Positions 8,066 to 16,729 of a DNA stretch of 64,000 nucleotides are shown here, one piece after another (within the stretch, counting starts at the first letter, position 1; each line of letters starts with the position of its first letter). A model generated the notes under the pieces. The model was not told where the DNA came from. It ran no database searches and was given only the letters and a program-made list of their open reading frames with translations. Source of the DNA: Paenibacillus_AA sp045062745 (GTDB taxonomy: Bacteria; Bacillota; Bacilli; Paenibacillales; NBRC-103111); assembly GCF_045062745.1 (NCBI RefSeq), contig NZ_JBJGED010000007.1:62001-126000 (forward strand), in the 5' to 3' direction. The position numbers were made by a program, and so were the translations under genes.

Positions 8066-8758
8066 TTATAAGGTTCTCTTTTTCGTGAATAACCAGCCCG
8101 CAAATAGGAATATGCAGCTTGGTATCAAGCAAATGGCTACACCTGCAAACAGTGAATCGTTGAACAATAAGGTTTGTAGTCCATCCGCTAAATTATGGCG
8201 ATACGAGGCAATCGATGTGCTAATCGGAATCGCCGCAATGACGATAACCCAGAGTGATATACCTACATAGCTTCGAATACCGGAGAATAACATACTTATT
8301 ATTGAAATCAATAACATATATGCAGCGAATTGATATAGGAACATACCCAATATGCCAAATTGATCCCAATGGAAGATTTCTAGGATGTTAAAGTAGAAAG
8401 AATCATCCTTGTATAATTGATCCACAAGCTTCAATAATATAACATTGATAATCGACAATACTACTGCCGATAAAGTATAAATGACCACTAGCGCGGTATA
8501 GTACTCTTTTCTGGTAGCGCCGATATTAATAATCTTTCTAAAAAACCCGAGTGGAAGCGCCACTGCCATCATAATAAGGATAATACTCAGCATGTTACCT
8601 ATTGATACTGGAGCTGGAGAGTTATTCGCATTGCCAATCGCTAAGAAAACAATGAAATTCGCTACCAATCCTGCTGCTATGTAGGCTAACAAGATCCAGA
8701 TGTAAATGCGCATTTGAATATACGCTGCCTTTAATATCATTTTATTCTTATTCAACAT
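8066..8758 (-). CDS. ABC transporter membrane subunit (GntR/YtrA-type operon)
   Basis: A 230-residue integral membrane protein with about six hydrophobic helices and no soluble domain, consistent with an ABC-2-like permease. It is the third gene of a GntR-ATPase-permease operon of the kind exemplified by B. subtilis YtrABC, which responds to cell-wall-active antibiotics. The start at 8758 follows GGAGGTGAG; a slightly longer frame to 8770 is possible. It overlaps the ATPase gene by 11 bp. Base composition is AT-richer than in most of the window. Substrate unknown. Confidence 0.8.
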   Translation of the reverse strand: MLNKNKMILKAAYIQMRIYIWILLAYIAAGLVANFIVFLAIGNANNSPAPVSIGNMLSIILIMMAVALPLGFFRKIINIGATRKEYYTALVVIYTLSAVVLSIINVILLKLVDQLYKDDSFYFNILEIFHWDQFGILGMFLYQFAAYMLLISIISMLFSGIRSYVGISLWVIVIAAIPISTSIASYRHNLADGLQTLLFNDSLFAGVAICLIPSCIFLFAGWLFTKKRTL

Positions 8759-9629
8759 GCTCACCTCCATCTTTAATCAAATAGGCAAAAAACTTCTGCA
8801 ACGGCAATCCGTCCACGGTAACACCCTGCTTACTAGCTTCTACCTTGTCATGTTCGCTAATTTCATCATATACCGCGACAAGTGTTCCTTTACCGTATGC
8901 TTCTTTATAAATCACTCGTTTACCTTCTGTAAATTGGGATACAGCTGCATTACTGCCCGTTAACAGATGTGATTGTGAGCGGATATTATCCACCTCATCT
9001 TCCAATACTATCGTGCCTGCTTCGATAATATAAACCTTCTCCACTACCGTATCGATTTCATCGATCAAGTGAGTTGAGATCAGAATCGTCCTTGGATGCT
9101 CAGCATAATCCTGTAACAGCACCTTGTAGAATTTCTCTCTCATCAGTACATCAAGCCCTAACACCGGCTCGTCATAAATAGTAAGTGGTGCTCGGCTCGC
9201 AAGTCCCACTATATTAGCTACAAGCGATTCCATCCCTCTAGATAGTTGCCGAATCTTCTTTGTTGGGTTTAGCTTGAATGCTGTAATGAGTTGCTGTGCG
9301 AATGACCAATCCCAATTCGGGTAAAATGCTGCTGCAATCTCCAAACTCTCGATGACCGTTGCTCCTCCAAAGAAAAAGTTCTTTTCTCGGATATAACAAG
9401 TCTGTGCCGGGGATGCTCCCGGTATAAGACGTTCATCAGCGATAACGATCTCCCCTGTGTCGGGGAATATCCCTCCTGTTAGCATATTGAGTAATGTTGT
9501 CTTACCCGCTCCGTTACGACCTAGCAATCCACAGATCGTATTCACTTCTATGTCCATTGATAGATTGCGAACAGCTTTGGTTCTTCCATAGCTCTTGTTC
9601 AAATGCTTACTTGCAAGAATTGTACTCAT
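8748..9629 (-). CDS. ABC transporter ATP-binding protein (YtrB-like)
   Basis: A 293-residue cytoplasmic ATPase. Walker A is GRNGAGKTT; Walker B is LTIYDEPVLGLD with the catalytic Glu; the H-loop is STHLIDEI. The signature is degenerate (LSRGM instead of LSGGQ), as is usual for YtrB-like ATPases. A C-terminal region of about 80 residues after the ATPase core resembles the accessory domain of this subfamily. It sits between the GntR regulator (7-bp gap) and the permease (overlap), so it should power that membrane subunit. Likely repressed by the GntR protein and induced by a cell-envelope signal (family knowledge). Confidence 0.88.
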   Translation of the reverse strand: MSTILASKHLNKSYGRTKAVRNLSMDIEVNTICGLLGRNGAGKTTLLNMLTGGIFPDTGEIVIADERLIPGASPAQTCYIREKNFFFGGATVIESLEIAAAFYPNWDWSFAQQLITAFKLNPTKKIRQLSRGMESLVANIVGLASRAPLTIYDEPVLGLDVLMREKFYKVLLQDYAEHPRTILISTHLIDEIDTVVEKVYIIEAGTIVLEDEVDNIRSQSHLLTGSNAAVSQFTEGKRVIYKEAYGKGTLVAVYDEISEHDKVEASKQGVTVDGLPLQKFFAYLIKDGGEHVE

Positions 9630-9636
9630 GTGACAA

Positions 9637-10002
9637 TCAGCTCCTCTTTTGTTGCTTAATCATTTCTATGACATCCTCTGCAGTTAACTCCAGTTTGTCA
9701 GCCTCTTCGAGTAACTTTAGAACAAGCTCATTAGAAAAGCGTTGCCGTCGTTTATCCTTAATCATCTTCTTTGCACCCGTCGCCACATACATCCCCAGCC
9801 CCCTCTTCTTATACAGAATGCCATCATTCACTAGCACAGCAATTCCCTTCACTATAGTAGCGGGATTGACTTGGAAGATGCTGGAGAATTGTGCCATTGA
9901 AATAATCTGATCTTCTTCACTATAAGTACCATTCAGAATATCATCCTCAATCATGTTGGCAATCTGCAGGAATATCGGCTGACTGTCATTGAATCTGCTC
10001 AT
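9637..10002 (-). CDS. GntR-family regulator, YtrA subfamily
   Basis: A 121-residue short GntR protein: an N-terminal winged helix (QPIFLQIANMIEDDILNGTY...NPATIVKGIAVLVNDGILYKKRGLGMYV) and a C-terminal dimerisation helix pair of about 40 residues. This architecture defines the YtrA subfamily, which usually represses its own ABC transporter operon. A TTG at 10017 is in frame, but ATG 10002 has GGGTGATGG at a better distance. The GTATGT-N10-ACATAC operator lies 19 bp upstream and is shared with the DUF418 gene, so its regulon probably includes both transcription units. Confidence 0.88.
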   Translation of the reverse strand: MSRFNDSQPIFLQIANMIEDDILNGTYSEEDQIISMAQFSSIFQVNPATIVKGIAVLVNDGILYKKRGLGMYVATGAKKMIKDKRRQRFSNELVLKLLEEADKLELTAEDVIEMIKQQKRS

Positions 10003-10018
10003 TATTCCATCACCCAAT

Positions 10019-10069
10019 CAGTATGTTAGTCTTATGACATACAGTAATACCTGTGCAAGATGTTGTCAA
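10019..10069 (-). promoter_or_regulatory. Promoter/operator of GntR-ABC operon
   Basis: On the minus strand TTGACA (10069-10064), 17 bp and TACTGT form the promoter. The inverted repeat GTATGT (10021-10026)/ACATAC (10037-10042), spacer 10, follows. Flanks (AGGTATTA) and centre match the element at 6430-6475, though the outer arm on one side is missing here. Confidence 0.7.
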
Positions 10070-10090
10070 CAATTCTGACGGGGAAAAGAA

Positions 10091-10130
10091 AAACCCTAGC
10101 TCAGTTTAATTAAGGCCAGGGCTTTCTTTG
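10091..10130 (+). terminator. Possible terminator remnant before truncated glycosidase
   Basis: AAACCCT and AGGGCTTT can pair around an AT-rich loop, followed by CTTTG. No plus-strand gene precedes it here, so it may be the 3' end of a gene lost by deletion, or fortuitous. Confidence 0.3.
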
Positions 10131-10150
10131 ATTCGGAAGGACAGACGTTT

Positions 10151-12100
10151 GTGGGAATATCGAAGAAATCGCAGTTGAATTTTACCACTCAGGGCAGTTC
10201 GATCCGGCCGTATCCCGTCAGGTCCGGTGCTGTACCGAGCAGCTCTTACACGCTCTCGGTTAACGGGGAGAACATATTCGTTGAGAAATTTGGCGATGTC
10301 AGCTTCGCAAGATTTTCCTTTGCGGGAACGGCCAATTTCACAGTGACGGCGAACGAAACGGTTTCAACGTTTGGCATTAGCCCGCAAAGCTATCAAATCC
10401 AAGGCAGCAGCAGCGGAAGCCTTCTTTCTTTCTCCATTGATCAACCGAGAACGTTAATTGTGAGCGTAAACAATCTGGAGAAGCTGCTCCTATTCGCTGA
10501 CGGGCCTGAACCCGCCGCACCCGATATTCATGATCCGAACGTGATCAATCTGGCCGACTATTTACCGGCGGGCCGGGATCAAGAAGCGGCAGTCACCGGT
10601 TATTTGCAGAAAGCGATCGACGATACTTCCGCATTGAACAACGGAGCCGGGGGAACTCTGCTGGTTCCCGACGGGAAGTACATGACCGCCCAGCTCAGGC
10701 TCAAGAGTAACGTGCATCTTTTTTTACAAAGCGGAGCCTGGATTAAAGCAGTTCCCGATTCCAGCACGGCGAATTATCCCGCGCAAAACGGCTCGGACTC
10801 TTCCTTTATTTTCATACCTAACGCAAGCCATGTGAAAATTAGCGGGAGAGGGATTATCGACGGCAACGGGATGGCGATCAAGACCTTGAACGACAAAGCG
10901 AACATCAAGCTCTTGCGGTCCGCAGATGTAACGGATTTGCAAATCGAAGACGTCTATTTCCTCGATTCGGCAAGATGGACGATTCATCTGTTATACGCCC
11001 AAGACGTTGTCCTGAGAAATATCAAACTGATCAACGATTTGAGGGGCGGTCCCGACCCGGCGAATCCGAATATCTTGCTTCCGACGGTAACCAATACCGA
11101 CGGGATAGATATCGATTCATCCCAAAACGTAACTGTAGACGGTGCGTTTATCTACACGGGAGACGATTCGATTTCGCCGAAAGTCACCAACTATTTGAAT
11201 TTGAAAAGACCGACGCTCGGCTTACAGATCAAAAATAACGTATTATGGTCCTTGAAAGCGGCTCTTAAGGTTGGCGATGAAACGCTGACGGATATCGGCG
11301 ATATTCGGTTCGAGAACAATGACATCGTTCGTGCCGACCGTTTTGTTGCAATTTGGGCAGGGGATGCAAGCCACATTCAAAATATCGACGTGATCAATAA
11401 TCGGGCCGAGTTCATCGGCGGTAATTATCACGAGCGCTACTTTTATTTCCGCATCCGGTTGTTGAATGGGAATTCCAAGCCGGGATGGATCGATCAAGTC
11501 CATGTGAAGGATTTCTACGTTCTTAATAATGCGGTTCAGACTTCATCGATAGAAGGGTACGATTCCGCTCACCTGATGAGTAACGTAACGTTCGATAATG
11601 TCGTGATTCAGGGAGTACAAGCGGAAGGCCGAGACGATATTCCGCTTGACTTCAAAAATGCATTCTACAATAACGTGGTTTTCCAGCCTTCCGGTGAAGT
11701 ATACAGCGGTACGTCGCGAGTCCAAATTAATAGGCCGGCGAACAATTCGGTTACGAATAATCCCAATCCGCAGATAAGCGGCACAGCCATCCCCAATAGT
11801 ACGTTGAGGGTCTATGTCGATCTTGCAGCACCAGTAACGCTAACAGCGGATGCAAGCGGCAACTGGAGTTATACTCCGGGTGCAGTGCTATCGGAAGGAC
11901 CTCACACGGTTAAGGCAGTAGCGATAGATGCCGCCGGCAACGTAAGCGCGGATTTGAGCATCGTAACATTCACGGTAGACTTGACCGCACCGAATAGTAC
12001 CAGTTTTGTCGAAGCCGAGGACATGACGCTCGTCTTGAATTTATCCTCATGGCCGAACCGGATCCGTCTAACCCTCCTTATCTTTACTCCGTTCAAGTAA
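10151..12100 (+). CDS. GH28-like pectin-lyase-fold protein, leaderless and frameshifted
   Basis: A 649-residue frame. Residues 30-115 look like a beta-sandwich; 125-520 are a right-handed beta-helix with polygalacturonase-like motifs NTDGIDIDSSQN and TGDDSI, which supply the aspartates of the GH28 family. The GHG histidine motif was not seen. An Ig-like domain follows (about 530-620). Such enzymes are secreted, yet no signal peptide is present: the frame opens at 10100 directly after a stop, and the GTG start has only a weak GGAAGG. The end, FVEAEDMTL then unrelated residues, appears to lose frame, and a related product continues in another frame from 12049. Probably a decaying gene for plant polysaccharide degradation. 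Confidence 0.65.
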   Translation: MGISKKSQLNFTTQGSSIRPYPVRSGAVPSSSYTLSVNGENIFVEKFGDVSFARFSFAGTANFTVTANETVSTFGISPQSYQIQGSSSGSLLSFSIDQPRTLIVSVNNLEKLLLFADGPEPAAPDIHDPNVINLADYLPAGRDQEAAVTGYLQKAIDDTSALNNGAGGTLLVPDGKYMTAQLRLKSNVHLFLQSGAWIKAVPDSSTANYPAQNGSDSSFIFIPNASHVKISGRGIIDGNGMAIKTLNDKANIKLLRSADVTDLQIEDVYFLDSARWTIHLLYAQDVVLRNIKLINDLRGGPDPANPNILLPTVTNTDGIDIDSSQNVTVDGAFIYTGDDSISPKVTNYLNLKRPTLGLQIKNNVLWSLKAALKVGDETLTDIGDIRFENNDIVRADRFVAIWAGDASHIQNIDVINNRAEFIGGNYHERYFYFRIRLLNGNSKPGWIDQVHVKDFYVLNNAVQTSSIEGYDSAHLMSNVTFDNVVIQGVQAEGRDDIPLDFKNAFYNNVVFQPSGEVYSGTSRVQINRPANNSVTNNPNPQISGTAIPNSTLRVYVDLAAPVTLTADASGNWSYTPGAVLSEGPHTVKAVAIDAAGNVSADLSIVTFTVDLTAPNSTSFVEAEDMTLVLNLSSWPNRIRLTLLIFTPFK

Positions 12101-13878
12101 GCGGGGCAATTCCCGTTCTGACTGCAGGCGGGGCGGGATACGATTTGAACGGACTCACCGTCACCGGAAAGGATCAATTCGGCAGCTCCTATGACTTGAC
12201 CGGCCTTTCTAAGTCATGGACGGTAAGAACAGGGACCGGGTTTTCTACGGTGAACGGCACAATCTTGATTCCGCTGAGTGCAGGATCAGGCACCGTTACT
12301 CTCACCGTATACGGCAAGGAGAGTAACCCGGCCGCTTTTACGGTGCAGGTAGCCGCAAGCGGCGAGCCCAGGGTTTTGCTTGTGGACCGGCGAGGAATGA
12401 CGAGTGGAGCTTACCCATCTATCGCCGCTGCCGTCGCCAGTTCTCCGGTACTCAAACCGGGAGACATCATTTCATTGGTACCGGGGAGTGGTCCCTACCA
12501 TGAAACGGTCAAAATACACGCGTCCGGTGTTCCCGGCAATCCTATTATATTTGAAGGGAACGGCGAGTTGATTAGCGGATTCACGCCGTTTCAGTTCACC
12601 CAAGAGACGAACGGGCAATGGACTTATACGCTGCCGGCCCCCATACCCAACTCGCTTCCGGACGGCAAATCCAGTACGTTCAGGCATCTGGTAGCGTATA
12701 ATGGCCAGCGGCTTTTACTGGATCAACCATCGGGACAAAATGCCGGGATATTCACAAGCGATTATGCGGTATTGTCTTCGGACGGCAGCAAGCTAATCTT
12801 GAATCCGGATGAGGCCTCGCCGAATTCAGGCTGGGAAATATCCACATTGATGAACGGAGTTGAAATCGTCACCCCCGATTCTTATCAGACGTATCGCAAT
12901 GTTTGGGTCACAGGCGTACAAAACGACGGATTTAACATACATGGCACCGGAACGGGGCTTGTGTTCGAGAATATAAAAGCCTTTAACAATTTCGACGAAG
13001 GATTCTCCTCTCATGACCTCACGAACTCCACAATTGAAGGTGGGGAGTTCTGGGGAAACGAAAACGGGATCTACAATCAGTCGAGAGACACCGTTTCTTT
13101 TACGGCAAACAATGTCAAAGTCTATAGCAATATCGGGTACGGAGTGGCGACACAGATGGGAACCAACTCTTTTTCAAACGTTCAAGTCTGGGATAACGGC
13201 ATCTCCAACCTTCGAGTAGGCGGCAGGGTCTTTACTTCCCATGTAGTGACCTACGAAAGCAGGTGGTCGCAGCGCCCTTGGGTAGGCTATCAGGAATCGC
13301 AGAATTACAAATTTAATCAGGAAGTGAAACCCTATGCTTATTCCGAATATGTGAAAGCGGAATACCCGATCACGAAAACCGGGACAGCGCCGACCGTGCT
13401 GCCTGCTTCCCAGCTGCCTCCATTTAAGGGTGCGTTAGATGATTGGCGACACATCTACTTCTCCGCAGCTGAGCTATGCAATCCGGAGATCAGCGGACCG
13501 GAGGCCGACCCGGATGGAGACGGGCTGGATAATTTCGGCGAATATGAGGCAGGACTCAATCCGAAGGTGCCTGACAATCTGGCCGATATAACTCCGCCAG
13601 CCGCGCCGATCATCATGGAGCCGGCGGACAATTCGGTGATAGGCAATCCGAAACCGACTTTCAGGGGAACCGCCGAGGCGGGCAGTACGGTAACGGTAAG
13701 CGTATACGGCGCACTAGCGGGAATCACGACGGCGGATGGCAGCGGCAACTGGAGTCACATGCCGGTGGAGGCGCTGAGCGAAGGCTTCCATACTGTATCT
13801 GCTACAGCGACGGATGAGGGGGCAACAGGAGCAGCAGCTCCGCTAATCTTCACTTTACGGATAAGTACAAATACTTAG
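12049..13878 (+). CDS. Beta-helix surface/pectinase-like protein, downstream half of a broken gene
   Basis: A 609-residue frame, shifted relative to the preceding one and overlapping it by 52 bp. Residues 1-115 are an Ig-like/bacterial adhesion-type domain (VSGAIPVLTAGGAGYDLNG, VTGKDQFG). Residues 120-440 are a parallel beta-helix with repeated N/D-rich turns (NVWVTGVQNDGFNIHG, NGIYNQSRDTVSF). A calcium-binding dockerin/TSP3-like segment DPDGDGLDNFGEYEAG follows, then a second Ig-like domain similar to that in the first frame. It lacks a signal peptide and a ribosome binding site, so it probably descends from one secreted multidomain protein that acquired a frameshift or deletion. If translated alone it would be cytoplasmic. 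Confidence 0.6.
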   Translation: MAEPDPSNPPYLYSVQVSGAIPVLTAGGAGYDLNGLTVTGKDQFGSSYDLTGLSKSWTVRTGTGFSTVNGTILIPLSAGSGTVTLTVYGKESNPAAFTVQVAASGEPRVLLVDRRGMTSGAYPSIAAAVASSPVLKPGDIISLVPGSGPYHETVKIHASGVPGNPIIFEGNGELISGFTPFQFTQETNGQWTYTLPAPIPNSLPDGKSSTFRHLVAYNGQRLLLDQPSGQNAGIFTSDYAVLSSDGSKLILNPDEASPNSGWEISTLMNGVEIVTPDSYQTYRNVWVTGVQNDGFNIHGTGTGLVFENIKAFNNFDEGFSSHDLTNSTIEGGEFWGNENGIYNQSRDTVSFTANNVKVYSNIGYGVATQMGTNSFSNVQVWDNGISNLRVGGRVFTSHVVTYESRWSQRPWVGYQESQNYKFNQEVKPYAYSEYVKAEYPITKTGTAPTVLPASQLPPFKGALDDWRHIYFSAAELCNPEISGPEADPDGDGLDNFGEYEAGLNPKVPDNLADITPPAAPIIMEPADNSVIGNPKPTFRGTAEAGSTVTVSVYGALAGITTADGSGNWSHMPVEALSEGFHTVSATATDEGATGAAAPLIFTLRISTNT

Positions 13879-13989
13879 TGCATTGACATTAGTGAAGTGC
13901 ATCGTTAGACAGTTCAACAACAAGGTGATTATAGGGCTATTTCCTTATTTGTCAACATGCCCTACCAAAATCTTAAAAAGATTCCGAAT

Positions 13990-14007
13990 ATATTGTTGAT
14001 ACAATAT
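13990..14007 (+). promoter_or_regulatory. Short inverted repeat in leader
   Basis: ATATTGT-TGAT-ACAATAT lies directly before the GAGGAGG ribosome binding site of the stalk-domain gene. It could be an operator or a 5' stem stabilising the mRNA; a similar arrangement occurs at 30198. Confidence 0.35.
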
Positions 14008-14024
14008 CGAGGAGGATAAAAGAA

Positions 14025-14867
14025 ATGAAAAAAGGATGGTTAGTGATAGCGTCTTGCGTATTGGCAACTAGCCTTATGGCAGGATCGGCATTTGCAAAAT
14101 CGGAAGCGAGCGAGTCGAATAAAGGAAATTCTGAGCAAGCAAAAGCGAACGCGGATCTCAAAGCGAAACCGGGTTCGGAAGAGACAGTTACTTCTAGTAC
14201 TTATGATGGCAACCAAGGACATAATGGATACAAGGGACTGCTCAATGCGATTGACAATGTGCAGGACAAGCCTGCTGGAGCTGTTATTGCCGATCTACTG
14301 TTGACCAAATATGAGACCCATCTGACAGCTGAACAGAAAGCGGAGCTGGAAGCTATCAAAGAGAAGGACCTTGCTTTGTCGGTAGTTGCCGATCTGTTGG
14401 ATAAGAACGGGAGCGTAACCGATGCGGTATATGTTCAAAAGGAAGCCATCTTAGCTAACGTTGCAAATCTTAATGCTTACAAGCAGCTCGGTAAAATGTA
14501 CGAGAAGCTAGGGAAAATAGGCGTGAAATTGTACGTAAACGGCGAAGAGCCTACTTTTGAAGTAGCACCGTTTATTCGCGAAGGCAACACGTTGGTTCCA
14601 TTCCGTGCGATTGCCGAGGCTTTGAAAGCAACGGTTAGCTGGAACGAGGATGAGCGTTCGGTTTCTGTTACAAGGGACGGTATTACGGTGAAGCTCTTTA
14701 TTGATAGTAAGACAGCAACTGTTAACGGGAATGAAGTGACACTTGAGGTTCCTGCAACGATTGAAAACGGCAGCACGGTCGTTCCGGTTCGTTTCGTAAG
14801 CGAAGCGCTGAAGGCAGCTGTCAAATGGGAGTCGGAAACACAATCTGTAGTCATTTACGAAGAATAA
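14025..14867 (+). CDS. Secreted copper-amine-oxidase-like stalk-domain protein
   Basis: A 280-residue exported protein. The signal peptide is MKKGWLVIASCVLATSLMAG ending near SAFA-KS. A Lys/Glu-rich middle segment of about 140 residues with no recognised fold follows, then about 110 residues with two beta-hairpin repeats: IREGNTLVPFRAIAEALKAT and IENGSTVVPVRFVSEALKA. These are typical of the copper amine oxidase N-terminal stalk domain that is abundant in Paenibacillaceae cell-envelope proteins. No catalytic domain is present, so a structural or cell-wall role is likely. GAGGAGG precedes the ATG; a strong terminator follows, so it is monocistronic. Confidence 0.85.
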   Translation: MKKGWLVIASCVLATSLMAGSAFAKSEASESNKGNSEQAKANADLKAKPGSEETVTSSTYDGNQGHNGYKGLLNAIDNVQDKPAGAVIADLLLTKYETHLTAEQKAELEAIKEKDLALSVVADLLDKNGSVTDAVYVQKEAILANVANLNAYKQLGKMYEKLGKIGVKLYVNGEEPTFEVAPFIREGNTLVPFRAIAEALKATVSWNEDERSVSVTRDGITVKLFIDSKTATVNGNEVTLEVPATIENGSTVVPVRFVSEALKAAVKWESETQSVVIYEE

Positions 14868-14881
14868 TTTGCGATCAAGAA

Positions 14882-14919
14882 CTAAGAGCCATCCAATTAG
14901 TGGATGGTTCTTTTTTATT
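14882..14919 (+). terminator. Intrinsic terminator
   Basis: AAGAGCCATCCA pairs with TGGATGGTTCTT, followed by TTTTTATT. Ends the stalk-domain transcript. The gap up to 15107 holds no gene I can support. Confidence 0.85.
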
Positions 14920-15119
14920 GCCAAAGAACAGGACAGGCATCACATTCCTGATTTGCGAGTAGAAGCTGTGACATTCTCGACGATGATAGAAGGGAGCAGT
15001 GGAAGGTTCGACCCAACCAACCGCGGCTACGTCGTTCCATTTTTTACATAATGCTGATACTGCAAGGGTAAACTTGTCTTTGGGATTTAACAAAATTTTT
15101 TAGAACACAGGAGGTACAA

Positions 15120-16028
15120 ATGAAAAAACGTATTCTATTTTTGATCCTGTTAACGAGCGTTGTAGTGCAACTCATAATCTTGCCAGCTGAGAAGATCTCC
15201 GCTGGGGAGAAAATCGTCGTAAACCAGAACGAATGGAAAACGCTTGAACAGATATTCGGCCGAAAGGGTACTGTGCAAGACAATGTATTCAAGGTTACGT
15301 TTCCGCGATCCGACCTAAAAGTGCAAGTCGGTGAAGTCATGATCGAACCGGGTCTTGCTCTTACTGGCTGGCTCGCTTTTAAACTACATGAGAACGAAAC
15401 CATGATGATGGGCGACCTCGTTCTGCTCGATACAGAAGTGCCTCAGGTAATCTCAAAATTATGCAGTAGTGGTATTGACATAACAGGATTACATAATCAC
15501 CTTATTAGCGAAATGCCAAGTGTCATGTATTTGCATGTTGAAGGACACGGTGAAGCTAAGAAGCTTGCCGAGAGCGTCAAAACGGCTCTAGCTCAGACAG
15601 GTACGCCGCTTACGCAACCCTCCGTGCCCACACAACCATCAGCCTTCGATTGGTCAAAAGTTGAAGCCATCATGGGCCAGAAGGCTCGCCGCAGCGGGGA
15701 TCTTCTGCAATTGAGCATTTCACGTTCGGAACCTATCAAGGAAAATACGACGGTTATCCCTCCATTCATGGGAGTAGCTTCTCCAATCAATTTTCAAGCG
15801 GTTGGAAAGAAGGCGGTAACAACGGGAGACTTCGTTCTTTTGGCTAATGAAGTGAATCCGGTCGTTCGAGCTTTGACAGAACACGGGATTACGGTTACGG
15901 CAATCCACAATCACATGTTGTTTGAATCTCCGCGCCTGTTCTTCCTGCATTTCTGGGGATTTGACGATCCTGAAAAGTTGGCTCGGGGACTGAAAGCAGC
16001 ATTGGAAAAAACGAATCATGTAAAATGA
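15120..16028 (+). CDS. Exported DUF1259 (LppY/LpqO-like) protein
   Basis: A 302-residue protein with an N-terminal signal sequence (MKKRILFLILLTSVVVQLI). Two copies of the DUF1259 domain follow: the first has GLHNHLI...VMYLHVEGHG, the second AIHNHML...LFFLHFWGF. The repeated HNH and LHxxG motifs are diagnostic of this LppY/LpqO family, known from mycobacterial lipoproteins and Bacillus; the activity is not established. Here there is no lipobox cysteine, so the protein is probably released or held by an uncleaved signal. GGAGG lies 8 nt before the start, and a strong bidirectional terminator follows. Confidence 0.88.
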   Translation: MKKRILFLILLTSVVVQLIILPAEKISAGEKIVVNQNEWKTLEQIFGRKGTVQDNVFKVTFPRSDLKVQVGEVMIEPGLALTGWLAFKLHENETMMMGDLVLLDTEVPQVISKLCSSGIDITGLHNHLISEMPSVMYLHVEGHGEAKKLAESVKTALAQTGTPLTQPSVPTQPSAFDWSKVEAIMGQKARRSGDLLQLSISRSEPIKENTTVIPPFMGVASPINFQAVGKKAVTTGDFVLLANEVNPVVRALTEHGITVTAIHNHMLFESPRLFFLHFWGFDDPEKLARGLKAALEKTNHVK

Positions 16029-16029
16029 A

Positions 16030-16078
16030 AATAAAATCAGCTTCGCGGACATCATCTGCAAAGCTGATTTTATTTATT
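16030..16078 (+). terminator. Intrinsic terminator
   Basis: AAATAAAATCAGCTT pairs with AAGCTGATTTTATTTA around a 16-nt loop, with A- and T-tracts on both sides, so it may work in both directions. Confidence 0.85.
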
Positions 16079-16270
16079 ACGATATAATGATTCACTTTTG
16101 ACCATCAGTCGGTGCGATTATCGGAATGGAACCTTGTTGCGCGTCGAAACGAAGGGAGTTATTGCTTGTAAATAGGCATTGATCTTTATTTGTTTTTGAA
16201 CGAGATGAATTTTACACTTTTTCTTGGATCAGTTATAGTATGTTTATCGACACACGAAGGAGGTCTTGCG

Positions 16271-16603
16271 TTGAACAGGCCTACAATAGAGCACCAACAC
16301 GAACAGCTTGAGTCTCACGATCACATCCACGGGCACCAACATGAACATAAATATCGCAAACAAATCGTAAATCGGTTATCCCGTATTGAAGGTCATGTTC
16401 GTTCCGTTAAAGACATGACATCCGGTGGCCGTGATTGCTCAGATATTCTTTTGCAAATTGCTGCGATTAGAAAGGCTCTCGATAATGCAGCTAAATTACT
16501 GTTGAAAGACCATTTGGAGAGCTGTGTAATGGATGCGTTGGAACATGGCGACAGGAAAACGCTAGACGATTTAAATAAGGCATTAGATCATTACATACGA
16601 TGA
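16271..16603 (+). CDS. csoR: CsoR/FrmR-family metal-sensing repressor
   Basis: A 110-residue all-helical repressor. The core KQIVNRLSRIEGHVRSVKDM leads into C-x24-H-x3-C (in RDCSDILL and KDHLESCV), the same spacing as the Cu(I) ligands C36/H61/C65 of CsoR. An unusual His-rich N-terminal extension (EHQHEQ...HDHIHGHQHEH) precedes it and could add metal affinity. A longer frame opens at 16190, but AAGGAGG is 7 nt before the TTG at 16271. No copper ATPase or chaperone gene is adjacent; the following MATE gene carries a CsoR-type operator in its promoter, so it is the likely target. Copper sensing is inferred, and other metals remain possible. Confidence 0.82.
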   Translation: MNRPTIEHQHEQLESHDHIHGHQHEHKYRKQIVNRLSRIEGHVRSVKDMTSGGRDCSDILLQIAAIRKALDNAAKLLLKDHLESCVMDALEHGDRKTLDDLNKALDHYIR

Positions 16604-16609
16604 TAAAAC

Positions 16610-16644
16610 CGTGAGACCCTAACGTAAGGGGTGTCACGTTTTTT
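16610..16644 (+). terminator. Intrinsic terminator after csoR-like gene
   Basis: CGTGA-G-ACCCT pairs with AGGGGT-G-TCACG, followed by TTTTTT. It separates the regulator from the MATE gene, which has its own promoter. Confidence 0.8.
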
Positions 16645-16648
16645 AGTT

Positions 16649-16677
16649 TTGAAATATCCCCCCGGGGAGGATATAAT
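16649..16677 (+). promoter_or_regulatory. MATE promoter with CsoR-type palindrome as spacer
   Basis: TTGAAA (16649-16654), exactly 17 bp, TATAAT (16672-16677). The 21-bp imperfect palindrome 16654-16674 (ATATCC arms, C-tract/G-tract centre, 9 of 10 pairs matched) fills the spacer and resembles the GC-tract operators of CsoR-family repressors. Confidence 0.75.
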
Positions 16678-16729
16678 GGAGTCGGATCATTGATCAACCA
16701 ATATGTTGACCAGGAAGTGAAGGTGTACG

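Noticed and set aside
12020..12100. Programmed ribosomal frameshift between the two beta-helix frames
   Set aside because: No slippery heptamer followed by a stem was evident, and both frames lack secretion signals, so gene decay is simpler.
14920..15107. Short frames between the stalk-domain and DUF1259 genes
   Set aside because: They have no ribosome sites and run across the terminator region.
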